Source: Trochalopteron elliotii
Taxonomy: Eukaryota > Chordata > Aves > Passeriformes > Leiothrichidae
Assembly (NCBI GenBank): GCA_024734555.1
Contig: JANPWX010000651.1
Coordinates: forward strand, 286,292-350,291
Length of the DNA: 64,000 bases
Direction of reading: 5' to 3'
A program made the translations under genes and the position numbers. The notes under the pieces were generated by a model. That model had not been told where the DNA came from. It was given only the letters and a program-made list of their open reading frames with translations, and did not search any database. Below are positions 1-12,403 of this stretch, one piece after another (the first letter of the stretch is position 1; every line of letters starts with the position of its first letter).

Positions 1-3000
1 TTGTGATATGCATGTGATGTGTAGAATAACTAAAATAGAATGACTGCTAAAGAATGTGAATTATCTTTTGTTCACTTACCCATAAACATTTTGATCTCGC
101 AAATGGTATGGTGTGCCTAACTTTAAATCAGTTAATTTTGCTGTTAAAAATAGAGCATTTTTTCTTGTGCTTGCCACATCAGAAATAATTCAGTCATTCG
201 GAAAAGCTTTTTTTTTTTTTAATCAAGTTGTCTTAGGATCATCTTTCAGTGCAAGGTTGAGTCTGTTCTGTTTTAATACATTGCTTTAGGGAGTCCTTTT
301 GTCCAAGCCTACAATGACATGATCTATTACACCTGCACTTAATTTTCAGTAAAGAAATTCGGCTGTGTAGCAGTCACTTACATAGTGTGCAGCTGAAATG
401 TTACAACTGAAGGGCTGTTACATCTGTCCACTGTATATGGTGTATTAATGCATTTCTGCATGTGATACTCTTGCTTTACAGTGTGTCCAAGCTTTATCAG
501 AGATGAAGGCTTGCTCACACAGAGCTCAGGGATTTATAGGCTGCTGTTTTGTTGGTAATACTCATTATACAGGCCACTGTTTTTAAACAAAATGTAGAAA
601 TAGAGGTTCTGACCCTCCACTGAAGTGTGGTGGGGAATTAGGTTTGCATGAAGGCTGTGGTGGTAATGCTTAAGGGCTAATGCTCACTTATCAACCTGAT
701 GGAACAGCCGGAGCAAATCCTTCTAGACTTTGATGGGGTCTTTTTTCGCTCATTAATATGTTGATGGGGATTTGGCACCCACTGAGTGAGTAATAACTGC
801 ACCCGAGCACTGTGCTCACTGCTCCCCTCCTCGCTGCCTGTCACACTGGTCTGAGTTTGGGCTGCTGTTTGGATCCTGTACTTCAGCAGTCAGAAAATTT
901 ATCTCTGATTGAGAACTCCAGCACAACTTGGGGGATGAAGCCACAAAAGTTTTATGGAATGACTCCAAAGCTTCATTGAAATTTAATTAAAGAGAGAGAT
1001 TGATCATTATGTTGCTTTTTGAAGTGCTCTGCCAGATTTTACAACCTGAATGTGCTCCCTTATCTGCAAACTTTGGCTTTATGAAACTATATGGACATTG
1101 TGGCTTCTGCTGTCTTGTTTGTTATTACTCTGTGGGGATTCTTGTGAAGAAGTTTTATTAGCAATATTGAGTGATGATGCTCAGTGCTGACAAAAGCATC
1201 AGCTGCAGTGGTTTGGCATGTTTTTCCTTTACAGCTGCCAAGGTTGGAAAGTGTCAGGGGAAACCTTTCAGGATGCTGAAGACCTTGATGGAAAACATGA
1301 ATTGTGATAGCCAGGAAAACTTCAGAGTGAGAAGAATTGCCAGATCTGTCTGGAATCAGGCCATGCTTAATGTTCTCCAAAGCCGTTGGTGTTTCTATGG
1401 ACTCGTGCCAAGTGTAGTGGCAAAACACATGGGAAATTCCCAAGAGATGGATGCAGTCTTTGAAACTGTTCCAGTCTTGAGCTGTGATTGCAGCTACTGA
1501 CCCAGAGATCTTCTGATGCTCTGGCTTGCACTGAGAGGAAGATTGCTCAGGTTAAACCAAGGTGTGTGGCCAGTGTGAGGGGAATGATTTGCTGTGCCTT
1601 TTTTTTATTTGTTTTTCTCTTTGATGTAGACACAAATGGCAGAGCTGCTTAGTGGTAGGCAAAAGAAGGCTGTTGAGATATTTTTACCTTCCTATTACCA
1701 CCAGGGCATGAGCTCTATGCCAGGTTCTCTTTTTATGGTTAAGACTGTGTAGGCCTTCCTATGAGTGTCCCACTTTACTGACTGCTTTGTTAATGATTAG
1801 ACTTCGTTATAATGGAATAAAAGTATTTATTTTGAAAATGAAGTGAATTTAGAGGCATAAATATGGTAGAATAATTATAGGGGTAAAGCTCTATTGAAAT
1901 TACCTCTTTGTAGGCATGCCTCAAGACAATGAACCAGGCATTTCTGGAGCTCTGCATCACATAAATGGAGCCATTTCTTTTAAAAGCCAGACCTAACCCT
2001 TGACATTCAGAGCAGGTTTATGTGCAGAAGGCTTAGATTTTCTAGAGAAAACCCCTCTTTTCTAGAGGAAGGTGGAACCTTTTTTCCCCATGATGGTCTC
2101 TTTTCCCAGAAAGGTCACGTCTTGTATTCCAGTGAAGGTTGGTGATGATCCCATGTGTATGGGAACTGCTCCTGCATTCATGTCTTGTGCCAAAGGCAGT
2201 CACACCATCTAAATATCTGTTTGTGCTCCTGAAATGAGTATGGCTACTGCCCATTGGCACTGGTGTAACTGGGAGTGGAACATGGGCAGCATTTGACTGA
2301 GAAAATAAATCCCATGCTGATGATCTCTGTTGGAAATGGGAGTATTTCTTCTGCAGTGCTTGGCCTGGGTGAACCACACAGTGGAATGGAACATTCCCTC
2401 TTGGAAGGGTCTGCATTATGTCCAGTTATTCTTGGTCTGACTGTGTGCTAAGTCCATTGAGAGAAAAATGTAATGATACTTTCCATTTCATAAGTAGAAT
2501 TTTTATTCAGTCTGCTTTTTTTGTCAGAAGACTGAATTACCTTTTTATTTTCCCCAGTTTTCCTCCCCCTCTTTGTCTTTGGAAAATAAAGGAATTCAAG
2601 TAAGTTTGTAAAATTTGTTTTAGCAATTATGGTGATTTCCCTGTTACTGACTCTCCCCCTCATTAATGTTAGATGAACTTGGCATCTAGTAATTACTGGC
2701 TTTCACTTTTCATCCAAATTATTTTCTGGCTTCAGCAAAATTTGCTGATTTCAGTGATAGTGATAGTGTTGAGAGAGCTGCTTTCCACTGAGAAATCAGT
2801 TCAAACGTTTTCCTCTGACAGCTTCAGGTATGTGGCATCAAGACCACTCTACACTTAAGGAGTTTATCATGGTATTTGAGCTCGAGGTAATGCACTGTGT
2901 CAGGATGGGGTTAGATCCATGCCTTATCTGCATTAAGTAGAGGTGTCAGCAGCCCTGCCAGCAAGGCTGCTGTGTCTTGAGGAGTAGAAACCTCTTGCTG

Positions 3001-6000
3001 AGGCCACAAAATGAATTCAATGCTATATTCTTCAAATTGTCTATGAACTAACACAACTTTTTGCTTAATGACTTCATTTCCACTGTGAACAAAACCACTA
3101 CAGAGCTTTTGTTTTAGCAATTATATTAACATTGGCTGCCACTTTGTTGGCAGTCAGAAGCTTTTCAAGGTATTTATTTGGATTATAGGTGTTGTTGCCT
3201 TTTCTGGTACATGTGATACTGTTAGTTGTCCTGGTGATGCTTCATTCATCTGTACAAAGAAATAAAGGTCCCTGGTCACATTTGAGTATTGCCTCATACA
3301 GCCCAAGAGGGGAGCTGCTGCTTACATAAAGCCTCAGAGATCTCACTTGGGTCCCATGGGATGGAGCTGAGATTAGCTGCTGGAATTTTTTTCTTCTGTC
3401 TTTAATTTATAAAAAATTCAAATCTCTTCTCTGCTCTCAAGGCTAAGTTGAGTTGAATGTACAGAGTCTGTGCACAGAGGATTCCAGTCTTATCTTTGGT
3501 CCCAGTTTGATGAGAGCAGTAACCACAGGAGCAGGGTGTAGACTGTAGAGTTGGGGGTGGAGGGCTTGTCCTCATTTGCATCCCCTTGCAGCAGAGGCCT
3601 TGAAGGTTTAGCAACAAATGAGATGCAAAGAAACAAGGAGAAAAGTAAGATAATAAGGCAAACTGTCAGGCAGTGTGACAGTTTTGCAGAAATTAGTAAT
3701 GCTGAGTTGCTCTCTTCTTACTTGGTACCAATGTGCTTTTCTGGTTCAGTTTTTCTATGTGTGCTCAGGAAATGATGATGTTTCCAAGAGTGGGGGCTCC
3801 CTCATTAAAACTGTCTTGCCCAGATCCATAGCTTCTGATTATTGGAAGTCAGGGGAAATTCCCTGGGGCTGTCAGAGTGGGTTGAATTTAGTGAAGAGCT
3901 GGGAGGATATATTAGTATTCATAGCAGTTTGTCTCAGGGCTATGTGTTAATCCTGAACAGAGGACACTGTTGGGAATGCATATTTTGTTTTTAGATTAAA
4001 TGTTCTTTTGTTTTCTTTCATCTTGAAATAGGAGGCAGTCAATCTCAATGCTGTACATGCAGTCATGTCTGTAAAAACACGCTCACAAACTTTCCTTTTG
4101 AGGGAAGTAGGGCAGGTAGATCTGTGTGAGGTGTGGTGGTCTCAGTCTTCTTCCCCTTGGGAGCATCATCTTTTCAACCTTCCTCCATCTCTGGCTCTCC
4201 CCTTGATGTCGTGGAGGTTCCTTCTCAGCTGGAAGGTAGCCACAGGTAAAATGCTTGGGCTCTGTCCCCACAGGGTGCTGTCCAAGTTGTTTCCAACAAA
4301 AGCAAAGTTCAGGCATGCTGCAAATCCCATGGCAGGCATTTAGGTGAGATATTGGTGCTGTGAATATGCTCCAACTCACTGGCCACACTTTGCTACTCCA
4401 CAGTCTTTCACACGCTTTGTGTCCTTTACATCCTATCCAAACACCTTGTGCAGCAGCACCTGGCTGCATGAAATAGCTGCCATGTTCCTCAACAGATCAG
4501 GCTGTAGCCCAGTGGTAACTGCAGCAATTCCAGTGTGGCTGGCACTTACTGATGTGTTGGTGGTGTTGGGGATTGAGCCACAGGCCTTTTGGTCCTATGC
4601 CTGTGTTCCTGACTGAGCACAGGGCTTGCAGCAAAATAATTTTATCATTTAGTTTCTCAGAGTGATGAGGTATTTTCTCTGTCATTTGAGATTGGTGGGA
4701 CTGAGGGGTTCTGTGCCACTCTGAAAACCTCTGCATGCCACAGTCTTCATGTCTGTGGAATGCAGATAGTGGCTACACTTTAAAAGGTTTTGAATCTCAG
4801 ATCAAAATGGATATGGAAGTGCAGTTATTAAGTGTAACTTCACGGCTGTCTTCATCTGCCTAGTATCTTCATATTCATAATTATACCAATTGTGCCAAAT
4901 ATTTGAACAAAAATGAGGTAGAAAATGTCCTTCTGGCACAGGGTTACAAATGTATTGCAGCACAGAGCTGGGCAGAACAAGATCTGTTTATGTGGATAAA
5001 AATTTCCCTCTACAGTAATGAACTGTGCTGTGAGTTTACCAGCTATCTAATCTAGTTTCCATCCGTTACACCAAGTGATAATCCTCTAGCAAATTAGGTG
5101 CTGTTAGCAGCATTTCTGTCAGCCTGGCTCTGGCTACACATCTAGGCAACCTGCCTTTGAGGAGTTTCAAAACCTAGTCAGTCATGCTGCTTCCTCAGCC
5201 TCTGGAGACTGCATTTCACATGTAACACAAAGCTGAACTGTCTTGCTTCTTTAATTGTATTTATTCTGCTTTTCCTCCACCCACCACCTGCCAATGCTGT
5301 TTGTCCATGTCTGGAGATGGCTCCTGGGTTGTTTTCTTAGAACATCCATTGTAATTGGCTTTTTGGTGTATTCTGTCCTACTTTAATATAATTCCTTCAC
5401 TGTTACTGTGCTTATACTTGTTAGTAAGTGGGTGGGGGATCAGAAAACAAAATGTGTGCAAACCAGGCTGGGATGCTGGTTTCTCTAGGGCTTGCTGGCT
5501 GTAGGGTGTCCTTGCCTGGGGATGAGCTGTACAGCACCACGTGCCTTCAGCTCCCAGAGCCAGGCCAGCTCTGTGGTGAGCCCCATGCTGCTGTGGCAGC
5601 TGGGCCTCCTCTGCTCTTTGGGGCTGCCCCTTGCCAAGGGTCATTTACTGCCTGGAGAGATTCAGTGACAGGCAATACTGCAGTGAATGCTATCCAGTTT
5701 CTGTCTCTGAATAATTAAGAGGGAGAGTGTGGCTTTTGGCCAGGGAGCGCCATCCTCTTCCACCCATCTGCTTCCCTGACTGTTGCTTGGAGCAGCTGCT
5801 TGTCTCCAGGGGCCTCTGGGCAGGGCAAGGGGGTGCAGACTTCTGACTAGCCTTCATTGTCTTGTGGCTGACATACTTAGTGAGCTTTAAGTCCTTGGGG
5901 TGCTGTTTTCCTGTGCTTCTCTCTTATGCAAATTCACGCCATGATTTTTAATTGCAAGCTGCAGTGGTAGTTCTTGGTTTCAATGCTGTGGTGGAGGGCA

Positions 6001-8403
6001 CAGGGGTGGGAGTGAGGGACAGGGACTGGAGGAGTGTGGAGTGAGGGGGCTTGTTTCACTGTTATCTTCCTGTGCAGCTGTGAGCTTCCTGTGGAAATCC
6101 AGCTCCAGCACAGGTTGCTGTGGGCTGGGGGTGCTGCTCAGCAGTGTGCAGGGAGGGCAGTGCTGAATTGCTCTGCAGGCAGATCCCTCATGCTCAGGTG
6201 GGCATGGTGGTAAAGCCCCCATAGAGAAGAGGGAGGCCTGTTTTGCACGGTGTAAAGCAAAACCACTGACAGAGCAGCCCTTGCATTGGAGGAGCAGATG
6301 ATGATGGCAGCCTCTGCAGTTTCAAAAAGCTGAGGAATTCCCTATGTATATGACCACATGCAAGTTTTTTAATGTGACTCTAGAGTGAATTGGCTCTAGA
6401 GGCTTTTCATAGCCCCTCAGTATAGTAGGATAATGTAATATTTTTATTAGCTGTGGCCCTGTACAGTGGGGTAGTCCAGCATTTGACTTGTTGGACTTCA
6501 ACACCAAGTGAGTGGCAGCCAGTAAGACACTCTTAAAGTTGTGACAGCTTTTCAAACTCATGTCTGGGCACTGTACTCCACTGCAAGCTCTTCCCCATCT
6601 ACAGCTTTTCTCATTCAGTTTCCTGCTGAAGCTGAGCAGGTTTCCTGTGATGAGTCACTGCTCTGAGCCAATGTGACAGTCGGTATGTGACTCCTACCTA
6701 CCTGTCACCTCCTCAGCCTGCCGCTAACCAGCTGGGTGGGTTAGCCACTGGTAAGCTATTTAACTCATTTTGACACAACGAGTTGGTCAGGCTCACAAGT
6801 CAGAGTTGAAATAGACCTTATCAGACAACACACAATCTTTTATTTGTGCTGTGAGAGTATTGCTGATAGTGTTTTGGGGAACATTATGTGAGTAAAGAAG
6901 CAGAGGTCCGTGAAGAGATTTTTTTTTTAAATATATTTCCCTCTTTTTTAGTCATAAAAATTTTAAGTTGAATGAAATACAACAATTTGGGGGTGGAGAG
7001 GGGGAGTAGGAAAACTAATTTATGCAGCTAAGTAAGCAAGAGAATGGAGGTACATGTTGCCATGACTAGATGGAAGTATTGGGAAGTGCAACTTTTCTCT
7101 AGTGTATAATGTTCACACTTCACTGCAAGAGGAGACACAAATCTACCCATCCTCCACAAAAAATCTTTGTGGAAAGGTGTCCTCTTTCCAGGAGGTATTT
7201 GTTCCCAAGCAAGAGAACAAGTCCATCTTCCTGACTGTGGTGACCCAGCACTGGAAGGGACCTCTGGGGTCTATTTTCCCTGTAAGTGAGATGTTAAAAC
7301 ACCAATCATCCAGGATAATACTGTTTCAGGAGCTCATTGATTTTTAGCAGAGGGAAGTGAGTTAAAATGATGAGTCACTGACCTATTCGAAAATTAACAA
7401 CCTCCTCAGTGCCATTAGGGGCTGATAATAGATCATCCTGGACAAGAGCTGGTAAAAGGGGATTAAGGGGTCTCCTTGTGCCTGCTGTTGCTCTACATTG
7501 TGTGTGGCTGCTGTTTCACTGAATTTTTTTTATGGGTAAAGAAGCAGCACACTTTATATTGAAAAAGCACCAACAAATTCTTGTGAGTGTAATTGAAATT
7601 TAAGTCTAATCCTCATTAGTCCTGCTGTAATTGTAACAGACAAGGAAGGGGTGTTATGCCCTTGCTGAGGAGATGTGGCAGTTGTGGATAATGCAGTTGG
7701 AGGTGGTGTAAGGCACCTCTCCCATTAGAGATCCCTTTGCATGGGGATATCTGAATTAAACAGCAGGGAATTTACCTGCAACATTTCTTCTTGGCAAACT
7801 TCTGCCTTCCTTCTTTGATTCCCCCTGCCCAGGCTGAGGAGCTGCCTGCTTGTTCTGGAGTTTAGGTTGCCACAGGAGATGTGGAGAACAGAGGTCTGGC
7901 CTCCTTTGTAAAATACTCTGGGATTCACCTTTGAGAGCTGATGAATGAAATGTAGAATTTGAATTTTAAAATTGAATAATACTGTAATGGATTGTTTTGC
8001 TTCTTGCACTGTAGACTAACATTAAACCCGTGGTTACTTGCTCTCTCACTATCTGTCAGTCCCCACTTGCTCATTTCTTTCCTATCTCTGGTACCTGCAC
8101 AGGGCTTTGGTTTAATAAAGTGGAAGTCTGGTGCTGAAATATTTTCTCTGTTTTGTGCCAAGTCTTGACTTTGGGAGTTCAGTCAGTGTTGTGTGCAGAT
8201 ATGATCAATAAAGCTGCTAGTGATGTACTTTGCTATTAAGTCTTAGTTCATTGATTTAAGGAGTTACCAAGAACTAGGGGAATAACATGGTTAATTAATT
8301 TAATTGGATTTTAGGGTCCACAGGGACTGTGTCTTTCTTTGTATTCTCTGAAGCACCTTGGACACCTGTGATCACTATAAAATAATGACTTTTTTCTTTT
8401 CAG
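1..8403. other. Non-coding DNA, no gene recognised
   Basis: No coding sequence or RNA gene is recognised in this stretch. The longest open frames (about 109 codons on + at 1171-1500 and 124 codons on - at 2042-2416) resemble no protein family I know, overlap frames open on the other strand and lack a convincing set of splice sites, so I treat them as chance. A 13-base T run lies at 208-220. A perfect 7-base inverted repeat (GCTAACC/GGTTAGC, 9-base loop) sits at 6723-6745. CpG dinucleotides are rare and there is no CpG island, so no housekeeping-type promoter is visible. The G-quadruplex motif near 6.0 kb is listed separately. Confidence 0.7.
5996..6024 (+). other. Putative G-quadruplex motif
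   Basis: Five G runs of at least three bases (5996-5998, 6003-6006, 6008-6010, 6016-6018, 6022-6024) are separated by loops of 4, 1, 5 and 3 bases. This satisfies the usual G3+N1-7 pattern on the + strand with one spare run. The surrounding 60 bases are also G-rich. Whether it folds in vivo, or does anything, cannot be told from sequence. No gene start is visible next to it. Confidence 0.6.
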
Positions 8404-8517
8404 ATGCTGGCAGTTTGTATTATTTAGTTGCTTTAAAAGTACGTGCATTTCAAGGCAACAAATTTCTACATGGACGATGGAGTTATGGCTTTGTACCCTT
8501 TGGCTTTAGAGGTCCAG
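8404..8517 (+). other. Weak candidate internal exon (114 nt)
   Basis: The stretch is preceded by a good pyrimidine tract ending in TTTTCAG (8397-8403) and followed by a CAG|GTAGTA donor at 8518. It is 114 nt long, a multiple of three. It is open in one frame only: two bases complete a split codon, and the translation then begins AGSLYYLVALKVRAFQGNK and continues through a stretch rich in Gly, Phe and Trp. The other two + frames contain stops. I do not recognise the peptide. The upstream in-frame ATG at 8358 has no support as a start. It could be a coding exon, an exon of a non-coding RNA, or a chance pairing of splice-like sites, which is common in 64 kb. The + strand placement agrees with the base skew of the window. 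Confidence 0.2.
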
Positions 8518-9776
8518 GTAGTAATGGAGAAGTAGGCTTCTAATAGAATTTAGCTGAATAGTCCCAAGGAATCTGAATCTTTGTGTTTGTTTGCCAAGAT
8601 GTCTTGTGAAGTTGTTACCCATGCTCTTAGCAGAAAGCCTGTGGGGCAACTTCTAGTGTGTTTGTTTTATATCTTGGCCTTACAGCTAATTCTAATTATA
8701 GTCTTCTCACCATCCAGTAAGATATACTTCAGGCTCTAGACAGATCTATTCTGTGGCATCCATTTTTCAGGAAAATAAACAGATCTCCCCCTGTCCTAAA
8801 TGGAAATTTATTCTGGGTATATGAAGTGAAGTCTTGCACAGAGGTATTCTTCTGCAGCTTTTATTTCATCTAATTTATAGTTTCTCTTCTTCTCCAAGGG
8901 AATTGGAGATTTAAACCTTCCATTATAGGTCTGTAATTTATGTTTTCAAAATTCAATGATTGTTATCTCTGTGTTTTTATGAAGCTCTGCTGTGGAGGTG
9001 CTCAGATAAGGTTGTATATTAAGTATTGGCCAATTTGCTAGGAGTAAAACTGGGATTATAAATTACTGGAAACATTCTCAGTCAGCGTGAGCTGGTTCTC
9101 GTGTTAATGTCTTTAACTTCCTTTGAAGAATTAGGGAAGATGAGCTGTAGAAAGACGGAGTGGATGAAGCTATTATGTGGTGGCTGGAAGACTGTACTTG
9201 TTTTACTTGGATAGTGATGAATTGTCACTATCCACAAACAGATTGAGTGAGATTCCCTTGGCATCTTTTGAGGGTCTGGTAAAAGTCAACCCTTATTAAA
9301 ATAACCTCCTGAAGAGAAAGTGAATATGCTCATTGAATTTTTAAGATGGCAGCAAGTCGAAAGATGTTACAAAAACACTGGTGAGTAGAGCATGGGCTTG
9401 ATCTCTTGAGACATCCTCAGGAAAATTCTCTGATTTCCATGACTTTATAGGAAAAGCAAGGTATGGAGGATACGTGAGGACTGCATTTGTTCCTTGTATA
9501 AATTAGAGCTTCTTTTACTTAGAAAAAAGGGGGATGAAGGGAGAAAGGACTTTGCTGCTGCTTGGCAATGCAGCTGTCAAGAGAAGGAAGTTGTTGAAAT
9601 TGGATTTACCTAGTAATTTGTACTGAAACTGTACTTATCCTTTAAAGGTTTAAATTTAGACCTGAGCTATCTGTGCCACCCTTTTTTTGGATGTTCTGTG
9701 TTTTCCATGTTTACAGTTCCACAGGAACCAAGTAGTCATCTGAATCTGGAATTTAAACACTTGGCTTTGGTGTGTG

Positions 9777-9893
9777 GGTTTTTTTTTTTTTTTGAGGTTG
9801 ATGTTGGTTTTTTTTTAATGAGAAGGTTTTTGGTGGGTGGTTCTTTTTGTGGTGATTTTTTGTGTATTTTGGTTTGTTTCTTTTTTTTCCCCT
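9777..9893. repeat. T-rich low-complexity tract
   Basis: About 115 bases are dominated by T with interspersed GG, including an uninterrupted run of 16 T (9779-9794), a run of nine T near 9810 and a run of eight T near 9882, ending in CCCC. On the opposite strand this is an A-rich tract. No retroelement body is recognisable beside it, so I call it simple low-complexity DNA and not a retroposon tail. Confidence 0.8.
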
Positions 9894-12360
9894 CTGAAAG
9901 CTTAACACATTTTAAAATAGGACATATCCACAAATCTAGTTGTGAGAGCAATTTATAATTTTTCCTCTTTGCTTGACTGTAATTTTTCTTATGGTAGTTT
10001 TTCAAAGTGAAACAAAGTATCACACAAAATTCTACTATTTCCATAATGCTACCTGTGATGATGTAAATATAAGTAAGACGCTTCCTCTCTTGCCCCATCT
10101 CTTTGCCTTGTCAGGAAAACATTTAATCCTGGCTCTTGCTTGCCCCATTTGTGTGTACTATTCTGCTGCATATTGATATGAATCCATCTGTGTAAAATTA
10201 ATTTTGATGTGAGAAATTTGGCTTTCAGTATTTTTTTTTGTTACTAAATAGAAAGCAAAGATTGTGTGGCTTTTCTTTTTCCTTAGAGAGAAAAAAACCC
10301 CAACTTTCTTTACAAAGCTACCTTCCTTGTAAAAGTGCCAACATGATTTTTCCAGGAGTGATTGCTGTATGTGGTTGGTACAAAATCAGAAATACAAAAG
10401 AAAACCTGCCCTGATAGTAACCAAGCTATGCCAGGACAGCTTTTCTGATGCATCCAAGTGTTGCATAATTTGAAGAAGGAACTGATGTTATGTGTTTGTG
10501 GTTATTTGTATGGTTGGGATTTTTTCCCTATATGTGGATGTGTGTTTTAAAATCTTGCCTGCAGACATCTGTGTTTGCAGAAGCAGCTGTCACTTGAATG
10601 AAAGACTGTCTCCTTGTCTGCTGTGCCTGATGTAGGAGTCATCTTACTGTCACCAGTGCCAAATTTATTGGCAGCAGTGTGATTAGATAGTGGCTAATGA
10701 AAGTGCAAGCAGTGCAGTGTACCTTGCTCTCTTTTGTGTGGTCATCCCTGTGGACAGGAGGAACAGGAGACAGGAGGGTGCTGCTGTGGGTCTGCCAGCT
10801 GTTTCTGCAAATGCCTCTCCAGTTTCTCCCCCATCTTGCCTTGAATTCCCATTCTGCAGGATTATTCCAGCTGCTACAAGAAGCTCATATAATAAGCTAG
10901 GAGTGGCTGCTTTATCAGCTCTTCCCAATATTAGTAAAACCCCTTTTCTCTTTAAATTTCAGTGGCTGGTTGTTACAGGCTCTCAAATCAGTTTAGAGAG
11001 CTTGTGGTATGTGTGGAGCTGAAGCAGGGCAAGGGGAAGCAATGTTCCTGGAGGGGAGGGTGAGGGCTTGCCCAGGACTCCTCTGTGGTCATAGTTTCTG
11101 TGTCTCTAAACCCCCTGGAATACAAATCTCTGTGGTATGGAACAAGGAACTTTTAGCAAAGTCTTCTGGTGTAAGTATTTTAGATCCTAGAGAATTGCAT
11201 TATTCAGGCTGTAGTCTTGCATTTACGTGTACAGCTGAACAGATCTGTTCCTTCTTCCCAGCCTACTGAGTTCTCTGGGAGGCTGCTGCTTTTCCCTCTG
11301 TCAAAACCTGATAGTGGGGAATATATAAAATTATATGTAATGGTAACATGAAAGCACTTCTGTGAGCAGCATAGGTGTTACCTGCCAGCTTTTCCCAGTG
11401 GTGCAGTGCTGGCGTGGGCACTGCATTACCTGTGTGAGTACTGCTAGATTCCAGATGAAATCCTCAAATCCTCTCTCCCTGTGAACAATGATGGCTGCCA
11501 TCACATTCTGTATCCCAAGGGACACAGCAAGCATAAATGTATCTCTGTTTTAACCACCCACACCCTGGAATGCCATTGCTGCTGCAGATCTCTCTGCATG
11601 CAACTGCTGTTCAAATGGCAGCATGGTCATGGGCTGAGATGTCCTGAGTTCCTCTAGCCTGCAGGAGGAGTTGTTATCAAAAAACTCACAATGGAATTCC
11701 AGAATGACAGTGCTTACCTGAGTGTTGCAAATATTTGTGCAAGAGGGATAAATACCAGTGCTGGAGAAGAGAACACAGCAAATGAGATGAGCAGAAGTAC
11801 TGCTGCTGCTCTTGGCCAGGACCAGAAGCTGCACTAGGAAAATTGCCATTGTCAGTGAGCAATGAGGGAAATCCCAAGACATCTGGAGGAGGAATCCTGA
11901 AGTGCATCTGGAGGAGAAAAATTGACAGATGGACTTGAGGTCAATGCACTTGTAAGAGCTCCTGAGCTGAGAGAAACTCAGAAGTTGAACCTAGTGGAGG
12001 GGTATGAGGTCAGATAGACACCTTTATTCTGTGAATCCCTAACTCCCCTTTCCTCCATCCTGAGCACCTGCAGCAGGGAGCCTCTGGAAGCCATCATTTT
12101 ACATTATCCATATGCGTAGGCTGTTTCAGGCAAAGCACCAGAAATCCATCAAAAAAGAAGAACAAGAAAAAAGGGAATAGTAAAACACCTTCAAACTGCT
12201 CCAAGTTCTGCCTCTGCAGTGGATACAGTTTGCAGCAGCACAAATCACTGCATTGCAAAGAAGCAAAGCAAACAGGGGAGCACCTGAGTACTGAAATAAA
12301 CTCTGAAATGCAAAATAAATCCTTGTAAGAAGCTCAGCAGCTGCTCATTTAGTTCTCAGG

Positions 12361-12403
12361 TTGGTGGTGTTTGGGTTTTGGTTTTATTTTTTTGGTTTTG
12401 GGG
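12361..12403. repeat. GT-rich (GGTTTT-like) low-complexity tract
   Basis: Irregular repeats of GGTTTT and GGGTTTT type fill about 43 bases. The same composition recurs at 16081-16153 and, as its complement, at 23501-23554. Confidence 0.7.

Noticed and set aside
1087..1500. Overlapping open frames on both strands
   Set aside because: Openness on both strands over the same bases points to a chance lack of stops. Neither peptide is recognisable, although TTTACAG at about 1230-1236 resembles an acceptor.
2038..2067. Direct repeat of TTTTCTAGAG
   Set aside because: Ten bases repeated once at short distance. Too little to call a feature.
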